Shown one piece after another: positions 51,615 through 62,929 of a DNA stretch of 64,000 nucleotides. A program made the translations under genes and the position numbers. The DNA is taken from assembly GCA_047495785.1 (NCBI GenBank), contig JBLDXI010000016.1:558001-622000 (forward strand), read 5' to 3'. The stretch comes from Lepidodermella squamata. Its lineage: Eukaryota > Gastrotricha. Each line of letters starts with the position of its first letter. The first letter of the stretch is position 1. The notes beneath the pieces were generated by a model, which was given only the letters and a program-made list of their open reading frames with translations, was not told the DNA's origin and ran no database searches.

Positions 51615-53391
51615 ATGAATGGTACGGTTGTTCAATCGGATTTGATCGGCAAAGCTCTGACAGCAACGTTCAAAGCTCGGGCGTTATTCTACGCAGTTCT
51701 GCCGCATGAGAGCTCACCTAAATCACTGGAAACCGTACCTGAAGTTATCAATTCAAGTTTCCCGTATTTCCTCGCGCTGATCCTCATCGAACTTGCGATA
51801 ATCGTGATCAAAGTGTCGAAATCCGGAAATGGACCTGGTTCGAAAAAAATCAGTGATTATTTTCAAATCAACGACGCTATCACTTCGATGGTTTCTGGAG
51901 TTTTGTCAAGATTGCCAGAGTGAGTCAAGAAGATCTCTAACGTAATGATTTTTCAATTTTCGCTTTCAAGCATGTTTATGAAATCTGCTGAAGTCGTGTG
52001 CTATGCGTGGGTTTACGATCGAATTCACATTTTCAACCTGCCGACAGACTCTGTTTGGACTTGGGCATTGACTATTGTTGGAGTCGATTTCGCGTACTAT
52101 TGGTTTCATCGTGGTTTCCATGGTAATTTTTATTCAAATTCCATTACATCCCTGAACATTCCTACTGTTCATTTAGAGATTAACTTTTTCTGGGCAATGC
52201 ATCAGCCTCACCACAGTTCCGAATACTACAACCAAACGACAGCTGCTAGGAAAGGCGTATTCCAGAAATTCGGGTCAGTGGTAAGTATGTGAATTTCAAA
52301 GCTCCGAAAGATAGGATTAAGAATTGTCGGGATTTGAAAATTTCGAAGATTTCGCTTAGAATGATACTGAGCCTGGAAAGTCTATTGGCAATTCTTTCCC
52401 CTTCCTTTCGTATTCTGCTTCGAGTCCCGAGGCGAAAATAATAGGGAAATAGCCAAATATAAGCTTATCTTCAAACCATTAACTCCCTCTAGATATTCTT
52501 CCTACCTCTGGCAATCGCAATTCCACCGCCAATGTTCGCCTTGCATCTTCAGCTGAATTTGATCTACCAATTTTGGATTCATACTGAAATGGTCGGCAAG
52601 CTGTGGTGGCCACTCGAATTTGTCCTAAACACAGCCAGTCACCACCGAGTTCATCACGGCCGCAATCCGTATTGCATCGACAAAAACTACGGCGGATTCC
52701 TCATCATTTTCGATCGCATGTTCGGTAAGTTTCAACTTCAACTGCAATATCCAAGTAAAAATCCTTGTTTATTTCAGGTACATTTGCGGCTGAGCGTGAT
52801 GATGAACCTGTGGTGTATGGTCTCGTCCACAAATTGCAGTCTTTCGACTGGCTCTTCGTCCAGCTGAATCATTTTCAACATCTATGGATGCTCTGTAAGC
52901 GCCGGAAATTCTCTCCAGCGGCTGTTTTCAAGGTTCTCGCCTACGGACCCGGGTACAACCCGAAAAAACCGAACCATCGACTGGGCGATCCTGAAGATGT
53001 TCCAAAAATCGAAGATAATCCTCAGAAGCACGACCCGCCCGTCGCCTCATGGGTTGCTTTTTACGCTCTGGTTCACCTCGCGTTTTCCAGCCTATTGACA
53101 GGGCGTGTTCTTGATATTCCGCCAGCCTCACGTCCTCTGTTTGTTTCAATCGCCGTGTCTCTAGCCTACGCTGCTGTTGCCTTTTCATTGAGTAACATGT
53201 TCAATCGGCGTGATTGGCTGTGTGCTAAATTTGAAGTGTTGCGATGTTTGATCTGTGCTTATTTGACACCTTGGATTTGTTCACTATGTAACGTGGCATC
53301 GCAAGCTTTCCCACTAGCCTTACAATCGTGTTTTCTCGTTTCGGTCGCGCCTTGGGTGCTATTTAAAACGAAACCTGAGGAGATAAAATAA
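51615..53391 (+). CDS. AGMO: Alkylglycerol monooxygenase-like protein (AGMO-C)
   Basis: Exons 51615-51919, 51971-52122, 52177-52280, 52493-52724 and 52778-53391 give 468 residues. All histidine boxes are intact (FHRGFHE, HQPHH, HRVHH). Membrane segments match those of AGMO-A and AGMO-B, which it resembles at clearly lower identity. The expected reaction is oxidative cleavage of ether lipids with tetrahydrobiopterin in the ER. It has one more intron (52281-52492) than the other two; their matching sequence (GSFVFYLPIALF) is uninterrupted. It forms a tight tandem pair with the secreted-protein gene upstream. It is probably the least rearranged copy. Confidence 0.93.
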
Positions 53392-54568
53392 ATTCAATAA
53401 ACCTAAAACTCAATAACTTCAATAAACTATAAAAGCCATTACACTCCGGTTGCAATTTGTCCGAGAAGTTATTCATTCGTCATTTCGGCGGCTTTTTTTT
53501 ACGCGGCTACATCCGTTCGTTAGCAGACACGTCGTGAACGGTTAAAAATTAACCGGTCAGCAAACTCAATTGTTCAAAGTAGCAGGTGACAACAATATTC
53601 TTTAATGATTTCTCACACATTAAGGCTTATTCGAAATGTCAATTTTTCAATGTTCGCTCAATAGTTTAGGATGTAAGATAAAGATACTGACAACTCAGCC
53701 AATCCTCCCCATCTCGTTAATCGCTTGAAACTGAAACGCTAAATGTTTCAAGATTCAAGATTTTTGCAAAAAAAATCCAATTTTTTGTTTTTTTTTTGCA
53801 TAATGGTATTTTAACAGAGAATGTCTCACCTTTCAAGCAATCAAACGAGCTGGGGAGGATCAGGCGAGTTGCCGGCAAGCTTCCCCAAGTTTTTACGCGG
53901 TTGATTCTGAAAAATCTGGCATTGTTAACGACTAAAGCTATATTTGAAAATTGTTGGACCTGGATACCTTACAAAATTGAGTATGCTGACCTGCCACTTT
54001 TAAGCCATTCATGGCAAGACACTGAACGATGGCTCAAAAAACAGGCGAGAGTCCGCGTGAAGTTCGTGAAGAAATGGTGAATGATCAAAAAAGGTTGAGA
54101 AACGTTGTATAAAAAAGGGTCGCAAGTCACATATTTCTAATTTTATGATGGGTCATGTTCTGAAGGTGGCGTTGGTGAGTTTATTTATTCAAAATAAGGA
54201 TAAGAGATAAGACATAAGGTAATATTTTTTGAAGTAGCGGCAATCAGTGTCAAGATGCCGAAGCTCAACAAATTCAGCTCGCAACTTGAAAAAATGGAAA
54301 AAACTAGGACGGAAAATTCGTACCCGATGTAAGAGAAATATGACTGGCGATTTTACACGGTAATAAACCAATCGATCATAAATCATAGTGAAGCTCTCCA
54401 ATTTGGGCAATCACGATTAAATCACGATTGAGTCGAATCGAATTTTAATCATTGCGCTCGTTCCTGAATCCTCTTTCCTGGCATCGATTTATCGTCGGCC
54501 GACCCCGTGCACTAATCGAGGGAGCACTGCATTGCTCGATGATTCATTATGCCAAGTAATAAACCTAT
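53392..54568. other. No gene recognised
   Basis: AATAAA-like signals follow the AGMO-C stop within about 60 bases. Beyond that only short open frames are present. Confidence 0.4.
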
Positions 54569-54578
54569 TAATTCATGG

Positions 54579-55467
54579 CTAAATTCCGGGCCCCCCTTAG
54601 ATACGAGCAGGCCCCAAGCAAGTTGAAATATGTAACAAAATTAAGGCCGCGCGCGCCGATGTCAAAGGGCAAATTTCGAATATTCCGGCGGTGTTTATTT
54701 CTAAATAAAATTTAAAAAATTCGCTATCGAATAAATATAGGTCCTCGACCGGGAAATTCAAAATAAACAAGTTTTATGTTCGCTCCAAATTCCGCGCTGT
54801 GGTTAGAGGCGCGCACATGTGCGCATTGAAGGTTAGAAAAACTTTTTTATTTTAAATAATTCGCGCGAGAAACCCATATTCAATCGATAGAGAATTGTCT
54901 GAATTAATTTTTAGGTATTAAAACCGACGCGATATTTAAAATTAAGCATTTAAGATCATCGCGCGCGGTAATAATTTTGTTAAAAATCAGCTTTTCGCTC
55001 GCGCGCACAAGTCGCACTTTTCTGATTCCTATTTTTTAACGAAATTATTACCGCGCGCGATGATCTTAAAAGCTTACTTTTAAATATCGCGTCGGTTTTT
55101 ATACCAAAATTATAATTCAGACAATTCTCTATCGATTGAATATGGGTTTCTCGCGCGAATTATTTAAAATAAAAAAGTTTTACGCGCACCTTAGATTTTG
55201 CGCGCCGGGTGAGAGCTCGCACACTCGCTTCTCGTATATTTAGGTGCGCGTAAAACTTTTTTCCTTTAATTCTATAACGTGAGAAACTATATCTATTCGA
55301 TGATTTTTATTTTGGTATAAAAACCGCCAACAACTTTCATCAGCGAGCGCGGCCCCGAAATTAATAAAAATTTCAACTTAGCGCGCACGCACAAGTCCAC
55401 TTGTACCTCTGATTGCGCAACCATAGCTTGGGGCCTGCTCGTATCTAAGGGGGCCCCGGAATTGAGC
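54579..55467. mobile_element. Palindromic TIR element with 10-base target duplication
   Basis: The duplication TAATTCATGG is at 54569-54578 and 55468-55477. The ends are inverted repeats with CCGGGGCCCCCTTAGATACG-like sequence and GAGCAGGCCCCAAG. Inside, a second inverted repeat of about 150 bases (CGCGCGAGAAACCCATATTC, GACGCGATATTTAAAA) is centred near 55000. Target duplications of 9-11 bases are typical of Mutator-like elements. There is no transposase, and the interior has many GCGCGC words. Confidence 0.75.
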
Positions 55468-55659
55468 TAATTCATGGGCATGCGACATTTCAGCAGAAGA
55501 CAAAACCGCAGGCAACTTTTTGTTGAAGGTTGAAGTAATAATTTCAACAAAAATAAAGAAATGGCCTGTTTATGGCTTGTTTTGTTAACAATTTCATCTC
55601 TGTTGGAGATAAAGAAACACACCCACCGCAAAGCTTTTACTTGAATTTGAATTTGTCAA

Positions 55660-55800
55660 GCTATATCGTCGTATACATCGCCGAACACAATACAACTGCC
55701 TCTGATGGCGAATTTGTAGTAAAAGTTCCATCATGGATGTTCCACAATTCATTCAATGAAAGAACGCATGCAAACGCAGCAACAATGGCCGTCCAAATAA
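55660..55800 (+). pseudogene. Relic S1 protease exon on the opposite strand
   Basis: The frame reads YIAEHNTTASDGEFVV, then PSWMFHNSFNE, close to the fourth exon of the protease at 57824-57963 (SIAEHDTTASDGEFAV, ASWKYHASYNN). It is inverted relative to that gene. The NDIGLVKL part with the catalytic Asp is not preserved, and no other protease exons lie nearby on this strand. It is a decayed duplicate. Confidence 0.65.
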
Positions 55801-55942
55801 TAAGCCACATCCTTTTAATCTCGTTTTGTTGAAAAATACACTAGGCCAGATTGGAAACATTCGAACTTATGATGTAAGAAAAGTGTGAAGAACGATTTTG
55901 CACTGTGATACAAAAAGTTATCATAGTTAGCCAACGAACAAG

Positions 55943-58421
55943 TTAAACTGCATTGGTGGCAATCCAATTGACGTACGATGCCACACGGGTCTGAACGCCG
56001 TAGGTGGAACTGCAGATCTTGTGTCCGAACGATGTGATGCCACACAGCTTGTAATAGCCCTGCGAGTAGGACATGACAGGGCCACCAGAATCGCCTTGGC
56101 ACATTGATGCACCCCCGTCTACGTAACCTTTTAAAAATAATCAGATTAACAAAGTCTGATTTCACAGAAACAATCGCCATGCCTGTGCACATCATCGAGT
56201 CGGCTATCATGGTACCCCATGAAGTTTGGCAAGCCGATTTGCTAACAATCGGCGTTGTGATGTATCTCAGCACATCGGATATGGCTCCACCGGAATTAGT
56301 TAGACCCCATCCTGATATATCAAGTCAACAAGTAATCAAGACAAACCAAATAAATTGACACTTACCAGCAGTCACGGCTGTCGTTCCAACGCTGCAATCG
56401 TCGGAAGCTGATGTTGGGAGGCAGATTTTCTGAACAGCCCAGTTGGTGAAGTTCAGCGCAGCTAGAAAAACGGTTGTTTATATATCACCGTATGAGTATG
56501 CCGAATTAATATCCTGCGTATCTTATTGTTTTAAAGCAACCAAAAACTGGGGGCTTATTCAGGCTGGGGTCCAAAAACGAGTAGGGGTACTATTTATTGC
56601 AGTGTAAGTTTGAATGTGCGTAGCACAAATTGGTCATCAAGAATATCGTACAATATTCTTGAATAAGAATCCTACAAAAATAAGAATGCAATTGTATTAG
56701 GCTTGCGTTCTTGCTGTTTTAAACGACCTTGAAACTGGGGGCTTAAACCGGCTGGGGCCTTAACCCTCTAAGGCAGGCAGCTACCTAGTTTATACTACTT
56801 GAGTATACTCCAATCTCAAATGAAGGAATTTTGTATCTTGAGATTGATGAGCAGCCATCAGACCAAACTTGGCATGAATGGTCTCTTCATCCATGTGAGA
56901 CATTATACCAATGAACTGGCCGTATTACGCAATCCTCTGTTGCTTAACACCTGTTCAAATCTAATAATTGCCCATTTCGATCACAAGTGCCATTTTTTAT
57001 CAAAAAACAAGCAAAAAACCTATTTTTCGGCCGATTTATGAGGGACAATCAATAGAAACCTGTATTGGCACTACTTCGAACATTTTAAACCAAACTGGGT
57101 GGATTTTGCTGGCACCCATCGAGTCAAATGGCTTAAATTCCTGATTGAGTATACACATAAAGCATCCGACCACGTGATTTGCGCGCTCACCTGTGTTACG
57201 TAATTAACGCGGCGAGTATGCGGTTTTCGGAATTAGGGGGCCCAGGAGGCTATCTAAAACTCTGCCAAACCGTTAGTCCGGTAAAATTCGGAAATTATGA
57301 GAAATTAAGGTGAGAAGCCGTAGTTTGAGTATACACGTTCCCGGCCTTAGAGCGTTAAATTGAGCATGGGATCGCTAGCGTTTCGGTATGACTCTCCATC
57401 TCGCCATTGTTCTAAATAGTTTACCGTAAACGACACTACACTGCGACACTGAAGCATAAAATACTCGCGTGCGGTAAAATTAATTTCACTGCGGTAAGTT
57501 CAACTCATATTATGGAGGAATAGAAATGGAGCTGGAACTGCGCCCAGGTTATATCTGATGGTGCGCGTGCGCAGACGCTCGCGTACTTACAATAGAGCGT
57601 GTTGCACAACCGCTGTAGTGCATTGCTGCAAGCCGCAAGCCGCAAATGATTCAGCGGTAAAACTAACGCCGCGTGCGGTAAAAATTAAAATACGCGGCGG
57701 CGTTAGTTTTACCGAACGAGCATTATGATTATGGTAAGCTAGTCAAATAGATAGTTATACCGAAACGCTAGCGGGATACTAATTCGGCAATTTGAAGGTC
57801 AAACAGATTATTGCAGAACGTACATGACAATTTGACTAAGCCAATATCGTTCACCAGCGTGACATTATTGTATGAAGCATGGTACTTCCAGGATGCAGCT
57901 TGCACTGCGAATTCGCCATCGGAGGCAGTTGTGTCGTGTTCGGCGATGGACACGGAAATGGACCTTGTAGAAAATAAAAGCTATTAAAGTTCTTAGGGGA
58001 TTTTCTAATATGAATTACTGGATCGAACCGAAGACGCAGTGTGCTGCGGTTAGCACATATCTAAGCAAAAGAACGAATATTATCGAGACGACAAATAATG
58101 AAACAGGGAAGTTGCTTGCCTTTCGTTTATGATACTGCCGGTGCAATAGCTCGTACCAGCGGGCAAAACAATGCTCAGACGCACAGCCCTGTTGCATCAC
58201 ATGAACTTCAGCAAACACACACTTTTTAATAGCAGTCATACCATGGGAATTGATTTTGAAGAGCGACCGAACCTCCGACAATTCCGGAACCAGGGGCATC
58301 TCGACTGTTGTAGTACTTCGAATGGCCGCAAGTTTTGGAAACGGTTGTTGGTGGGGGCGTCGAAGGTACCAGCTGATCCATGACGGTTTTTATCCAAGGC
58401 AAAGCCATGCAAGTCCTCGAA
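55943..58421 (-). CDS. Chymotrypsin-like (S1) serine protease
   Basis: Exons in gene order: 58242-58421 (5' limit by acceptor TTTTTGAACAG), 58120-58188, 58019-58060, 57824-57963, 56366-56461, 56183-56311, 55943-56127. Phases agree throughout. The protein has a short pro-region with CGHSKYY, the activation site SGIVGGSVALQ, TAAHC (His), NDIGLVKL (Asp) and CQGDSGGPV (Ser). This is a complete catalytic triad in a secreted zymogen layout. No basic residue sits directly before IVGG; the nearest is Arg in SRDAPGSG. Two introns use GC donors (GCAAGC after exon 2, GCATGG after exon 6). The fourth intron is 1.36 kb and holds two MITEs. The signal-peptide exon was not found in the 140 bases before the neighbouring gene, so the 5' end may be incomplete. 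Confidence 0.85.
56764..57354. mobile_element. piggyBac-like MITE in a protease intron
   Basis: Ends CCCTCTAAGGCAGG and the complement of CCGGCCTTAGAGCG are flanked by TTAA (56760-56763 and 57355-57358). Sub-terminal GAGTATAC words recur. The 591-base interior is non-coding. It resembles the TTAA element at 33742 in structure but not in interior sequence. Confidence 0.65.
57373..57772. mobile_element. TIR element with CGCTAGCGTTTCGGTAT ends
   Basis: CGCTAGCGTTTCGGTAT near 57373 and its complement near 57772 are each next to GGGAT, a possible 5-base duplication. The interior has GCGGTAAAA words and a hairpin (CTAACGCCGC / GCGGCGTTAG). It lies in the same protease intron as the piggyBac-like MITE. 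Confidence 0.6.
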
Positions 58422-58560
58422 CTGTTCAAAAATTTAAACAATTTTTCATGATTTTTTAATAATTATTCTTGCAGCAATTCATGCAATTCTTTGGATCGAA
58501 ACCTGAGAAAATTCTACTTCCCCCAATTGCTAAGCGTCCCTGGGTTCCCTGAGTAACTTA

Positions 58561-59656
58561 CTAGACTGAGTTGAGAATGTTCTGCCCAGAGGCCATTCCG
58601 TCAGAAAACGAGCCGCACAATGAGAATCTAGTTCCGTTGAAGGCCACAAGCCCAGCGCCTTGGTCGAAGCTCCACGGGCTGGTGTTCGACCCAGATACGC
58701 CAGCGCACAGCTTGCGATCAGTAATCGGTCTCGCCGTCGATTGGTACTGAACCTGGCAGGCTGCTCGATTCGTCGTCGTCAATGCTGTCTCCTGAAGGTA
58801 AGCTGATGTGCTGGTTGACGAAAGCGATGTGTAACCCCATCCTGATACGAGACGAATGGTGAACAAGTGAAATTTCGTAGAGGCAACCTACCCGCAATGT
58901 AGACTGTCGTGCCTTCAGAATTGCAAACGTCAGTGCAGCTGCTTGGCAGACAGATTTTTTTAACATTCCAACCATTGCTGAAGTCGAGCGGCGTCTTCAG
59001 CCTGATTAACGCAAAATCATAATCTAGGGTTGTCGAGTTGAAGAGAGGGTGCCACGTGTAGTCCTCCACATCAACGGATAAGCCTCTATCTGTTGCCGTC
59101 CATAAGCTGGGAGAGGTGTCTGATCCGACATAAACCTTGACATATCGTGGGAATCCATAAAACTGCCCAAATAAAGCCGCGCTTTTAAATAAAAAATTAA
59201 ATTAACCAATGAACCCATGAATAATCTCACTAGAGAGGCGATGCAGCTGTGAGGATATATCTATCACTAATGATGGCTCCCATGAACATCACCGTTCGGC
59301 TATTCGGAATATCTATTGCCACTTGCGCGGTCCAAGGATAGCTGATAAATTTATCAACGTTTGAAAATCGTAAATTGCTAAATGTCTCCTTACTAAGTTA
59401 TCGGGACATCTGAGCCTCCAATGATGCTGGACGAAGACCTCAAGGCGTTGTTCCACAAAAACTCGTTCACACCGCATTCTGTCTGCGTTATAGGGCCCAC
59501 ATCGAGTTTATCGCGCATCGTTGTGGTCGAAATTGGGGCTCGAGGTGTCACGCCACCCCCAGTGACACTAACAGACGACGAGCAGGCCTCTGATCGACTT
59601 TCGAAAAGTGTCGGTATAAATAAGGCAAGGCTCAAAACAACTGTGAGTGATTTCAT
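58561..59656 (-). CDS. Serine protease homologue without catalytic His and Ser
   Basis: Exons 59394-59656, 59231-59341, 58892-59181 and 58561-58841 join in consistent phases to 314 residues. It has a signal peptide (MKSLTVVLSLALFIPTLF), a Ser/Thr-rich pro-region, CGVNEF, and SSSSIIGGSDV in the place of the activation site. The catalytic His motif TAAHC is replaced by TAASPL. The Asp region DYDFALIRL is kept. The GDSGGP motif is replaced by SFDQGAGLV, so Ser is lost. The fold core (VSGWGYTS, LCAGVSG) is retained and no frameshift is present. This points to a non-catalytic clip-type or regulatory homologue. It lies directly upstream of the active protease on the same strand, about 140 bases apart. 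Confidence 0.85.
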
Positions 59657-60711
59657 TGTTTATGACTTTGTCAAGACAAATTGTCAAGAAAACTGATGTT
59701 CCCACAAGAAGACTCGATATTTATAATGCCAACAATGACTCAGAACGCGAGCGATGTCAAGAAAATATTACTCAAAGTCTTTATTCAAGCAGGCTGCCTT
59801 ACGGTGATTAGCATTTGGTATCGAAACTTCATCACAAGGCTTATGACTCAAATGTTTCTCTGACTGCTGGTCGAACCTCGGTCTTCAGGCTTTGCATGCT
59901 GATAATAGACAGCATTTTTTTCAGCATGATCTCATTAGGGCGTTAGTCATTTTCGGTTGCTATAATCTATAATCTATTTGTTTTTCTATTTATGAGCCAT
60001 ACATCAAAGAGCGAAAAGCTCAGCTGTAATAGAAATAAGATAGGAAATTATTTGCAGAAAGGAAGTTAGAAATTGCTATTTAGTCATACATGCCAAAATA
60101 CAGGCACGTACGGCCGACTAGGTGCAACCATGCGCAGCCTACACGACGTACGTGTATGATTAATAAATACTCATATTCCTTATGCTAAGCTTGAGCTTTT
60201 TTAATGCACAACATTTCCATGAAACTTCTTTTTACAGAATTTCTTCATTTCTATTTCAGTTGAGCTTGCCGACGATTTTATATCACTTGGATGTATGGCT
60301 CATGAATACATCATGTATTGTCCATCTGGCTGGAGTTTGCTTCAGTTTCTTGCAGAAAATACTCAGAAATACTCAATGAAAATTCCTGTAGCAAGATGCC
60401 GCTATCAGCCTTAAGGGTTGAATAATGAATATATGCCGATATTCCTGACATTGAGATAATTTCATCATCAACAATATTACCGAAACGTAGATTTTATGAC
60501 TTAGAACAGAGAAAGTAGTTTCAGTCTTGTTTTAGATGCTGCGGTATTAAACTGCGATTAAAAAGCCCCGACTGTACTATGAGCACTTCAGGTACTGCTG
60601 GTTCAATAAACAAACAAATAACGGTTAATATGATCAGGCTGCAATTGCGTATACGACCACACGGAACTCCAGACTTTAATGAATGGTGCTGTTTTACCAA
60701 ATGGTGTAAAC
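59657..60711. other. No gene recognised
   Basis: 5' flank of the protease homologue, then AT-rich spacer with only short open frames. Confidence 0.4.
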
Positions 60712-60722
60712 GATAGTTAATT

Positions 60723-60990
60723 ATAAAATAATAATAATGGCTTTATTTATACTCCTTACGACTAAACGTCTCTAACGGTTTCCCGTTTTGAAGGAGTGGG
60801 CATTTTAGTGCCTAACACAGACACACAGGGAATCATCGCACACACAGGCTTTGCATGTCCAGGTCCGGGAGCTGGGGCGAAGCGACTTGCTCAAGGCCGC
60901 AACACTTTTTGGTGTTGCTCTGTGGGCAGCTGGAATCGAACGCACGACCTTCATGGTGATGAGGGGGCGCTCGATCCACTGCGCCACTGT
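60723..60990 (-). mobile_element. tRNA-derived SINE with 11-base target duplication
   Basis: On the minus strand the head reads AGTGGCGCAGTGGATCGAGC (A box) and later GTGCGTTCGATTCCAGC (B box), as in tRNA promoters for RNA polymerase III. The tail ends TAAATAAAGCC then (ATT)n and TTTTAT. The duplication GATAGTTAATT is at 60712-60722 and 60991-61001. The body is 268 bases. No intact tRNA cloverleaf was confirmed; the head looks like a decayed tRNA gene. Confidence 0.82.
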
Positions 60991-61216
60991 GATAGTTAAT
61001 TTAATGCCGATTTTCCATTGTCATGAAAAGACTTGTGCTTCGGCAACAACTTGCTTTATTACTTTGAAAATAACCAGAATGATTGAAATCATACAATCAA
61101 GATGTTTAAGAGGACCGAACGATGACGTATCAACGACAACGTAATAATCACGGCATAATCGCAGTACAATAAACATAACAATGTTCCCAAGTTCCTTACA
61201 CCATACCCCTCCTTCT

Positions 61217-62929
61217 TCAAGGAGCGCAAGACCTGGAGCAAAAAATTCGGCTTGGTGCAGGCTTTCTCGGATATTTGCGGTGAAACTCGGCTACCAGATC
61301 GGGCGAATTCGTGACGTTTCCAGCCGGTTCCCATGTACAGTCTTCAGGCCCGTAACCAACCCATTCAACAAGGTACTTGAGCCGACCATGATCGTACTTG
61401 GAATCAACAATCTTCGCAACTTCAAATTCGTCGTAGCCATCAACTTCAACAGGGGGCGGCGGTGGCTGGATGCGGCCTTCGAATTCATTTGGCACACAGG
61501 GTTCCAACAAACTAACATGAACAACCGGATGAATTTTCAGCGTTGGCGGTAGTTGTAGCCGCACAGCGCGATCGCCAACCAAACCCGTGACAGTGAATGG
61601 CCCCAGTTTTTTGAAATCGAGTTTCTTCGAAGGCCGAGTTGTGGTGAGATTTGTAGCCAAACCTTGTCGCCAACTTTGAATGTAGGCGCTTCTTGTCGAT
61701 GAACATCCGCAAACTTCTTGTAATCTTGCTTCGCATCTTCGAGCTGCGTTGTCAACCATTGCGATAGCTCGGCTAACCGGCTTGCGCGTAATTCTGCACG
61801 AGGTACTTGAGCAACGGTAGGAGTAGACACATCGAAGCGCGGGTGAAAACCGTAATTGGCGAAAAAGGGCGATGTACCAATTGAGCTGTGAATCGAGTTG
61901 TTGTAGCTGAATTCGGCAAGCGAGAGTAATTCGTGCCAATCATCTTGCTGATAAGAGCAGTAGCAACGAAGATATTGCTCCAAGCAGGAATTGACCCGTT
62001 CCGTCTGACCGTCAGTTTCGGGATGAAAAGCTGTAGAGAGATTGGCTTGACAGCCGAGTAATTCCAGGAGGCGCTTCCAAAAATGAGAGGAGAATTGCGA
62101 GCCGCGATCCGTAACGACATCTTCGGGCAAGCCATGAAGTCGGAAGACTTGATCAATCACAGCTCTCGCCGTTTGCTCAGCAGTGCGTAGACCGGAAAAA
62201 GAAATAAAATGCGCCATTTTAGTAAGGCGATCAACAACATTCAAGATACAGGTCATACCGTTCGACGGAGGCAATTCAACAACGAAATCCATCGAAATCG
62301 AGGACCATGCTCGTTGGGGCGTTGGCAACGGTTGTAGCAGACCATAGGGCTTGTGCTTATCTGCCTTGGCTCGAGCGCAAGTTTCACAAGATCGAATGAA
62401 CTTTCGGACGTAGTCGTACTGACGGGGCCACCAGTAATCGCGAGAGATCAGCTCGACAGTCTTCTTGACACCAGGGTGCCCAGCAACTTTGTCATCATGC
62501 CGGCTCCGAAGGACTTCGAGGCGCAAGGCAGCCGGAACATAAATCAAGTTGTCGTAAAGAAGAACGCCATTCGCCTCACCCAGCCGCTTGCGATCGATGT
62601 TGATAGAAGCTGGTTGGCCGGCCAACAAGGACCGTGCAGCCTTCGAGAAATCGTCGACTTGTGCTTCGCGAATTCGATCGTGCAGTGGGCTCTGTAAATG
62701 AACAAACGAACGCGTCGCCATGATTCGCAAATTCTTCGATTGTAGAATGAATTGAGGCTCAGCGTTGACCACACCTGGCGACTGATGCTGTGATTTTCGG
62801 GATAAAGCGTCGGCCTTGCCACATTTTGAACCGGGGCGATAAGTGATAACAAAATCGAAACGGGCGAAAAACTCGGCCCATCGGGCTTGGCGTTGATTCA
62901 GAATTTTGACCTTGCTTTCGAAGAATTCG
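61217..62929 (-). pseudogene. Gypsy RNase H tail, integrase and chromodomain (frameshifted)
   Basis: Reading from 62929: the end of RNase H (FFESKVKILNQRQARW, then KADALSRK), the integrase zinc finger (HDDKVAGHPG ... SCETCARAK), and the DDE core with SMDFVVELP, VTDRGSQFSS and HPETDGQTERVN. This is followed by VGDKVWL, a frameshift near 61662, then KKLGPFTVTG. A chromodomain comes at the end (DEFEVAKIVDSK, LKYLVEWVGYG, CTWEPAGNV). Chromodomains direct integration to modified histones in this clade. Residues of the triad are intact, but the frameshift and missing upstream domains make it non-functional alone. Confidence 0.88.

Noticed and set aside
58422-58560. Fusion of the two proteases into one gene
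   Set aside because: The upstream protease homologue has its own stop codon and the downstream gene has its own acceptor and pro-region; fusion would need skipping of that stop.
60723-60990. Functional tRNA gene
   Set aside because: A and B boxes are present, but the cloverleaf does not close cleanly and an (ATT)n tail with an 11-base target duplication shows it is a SINE.
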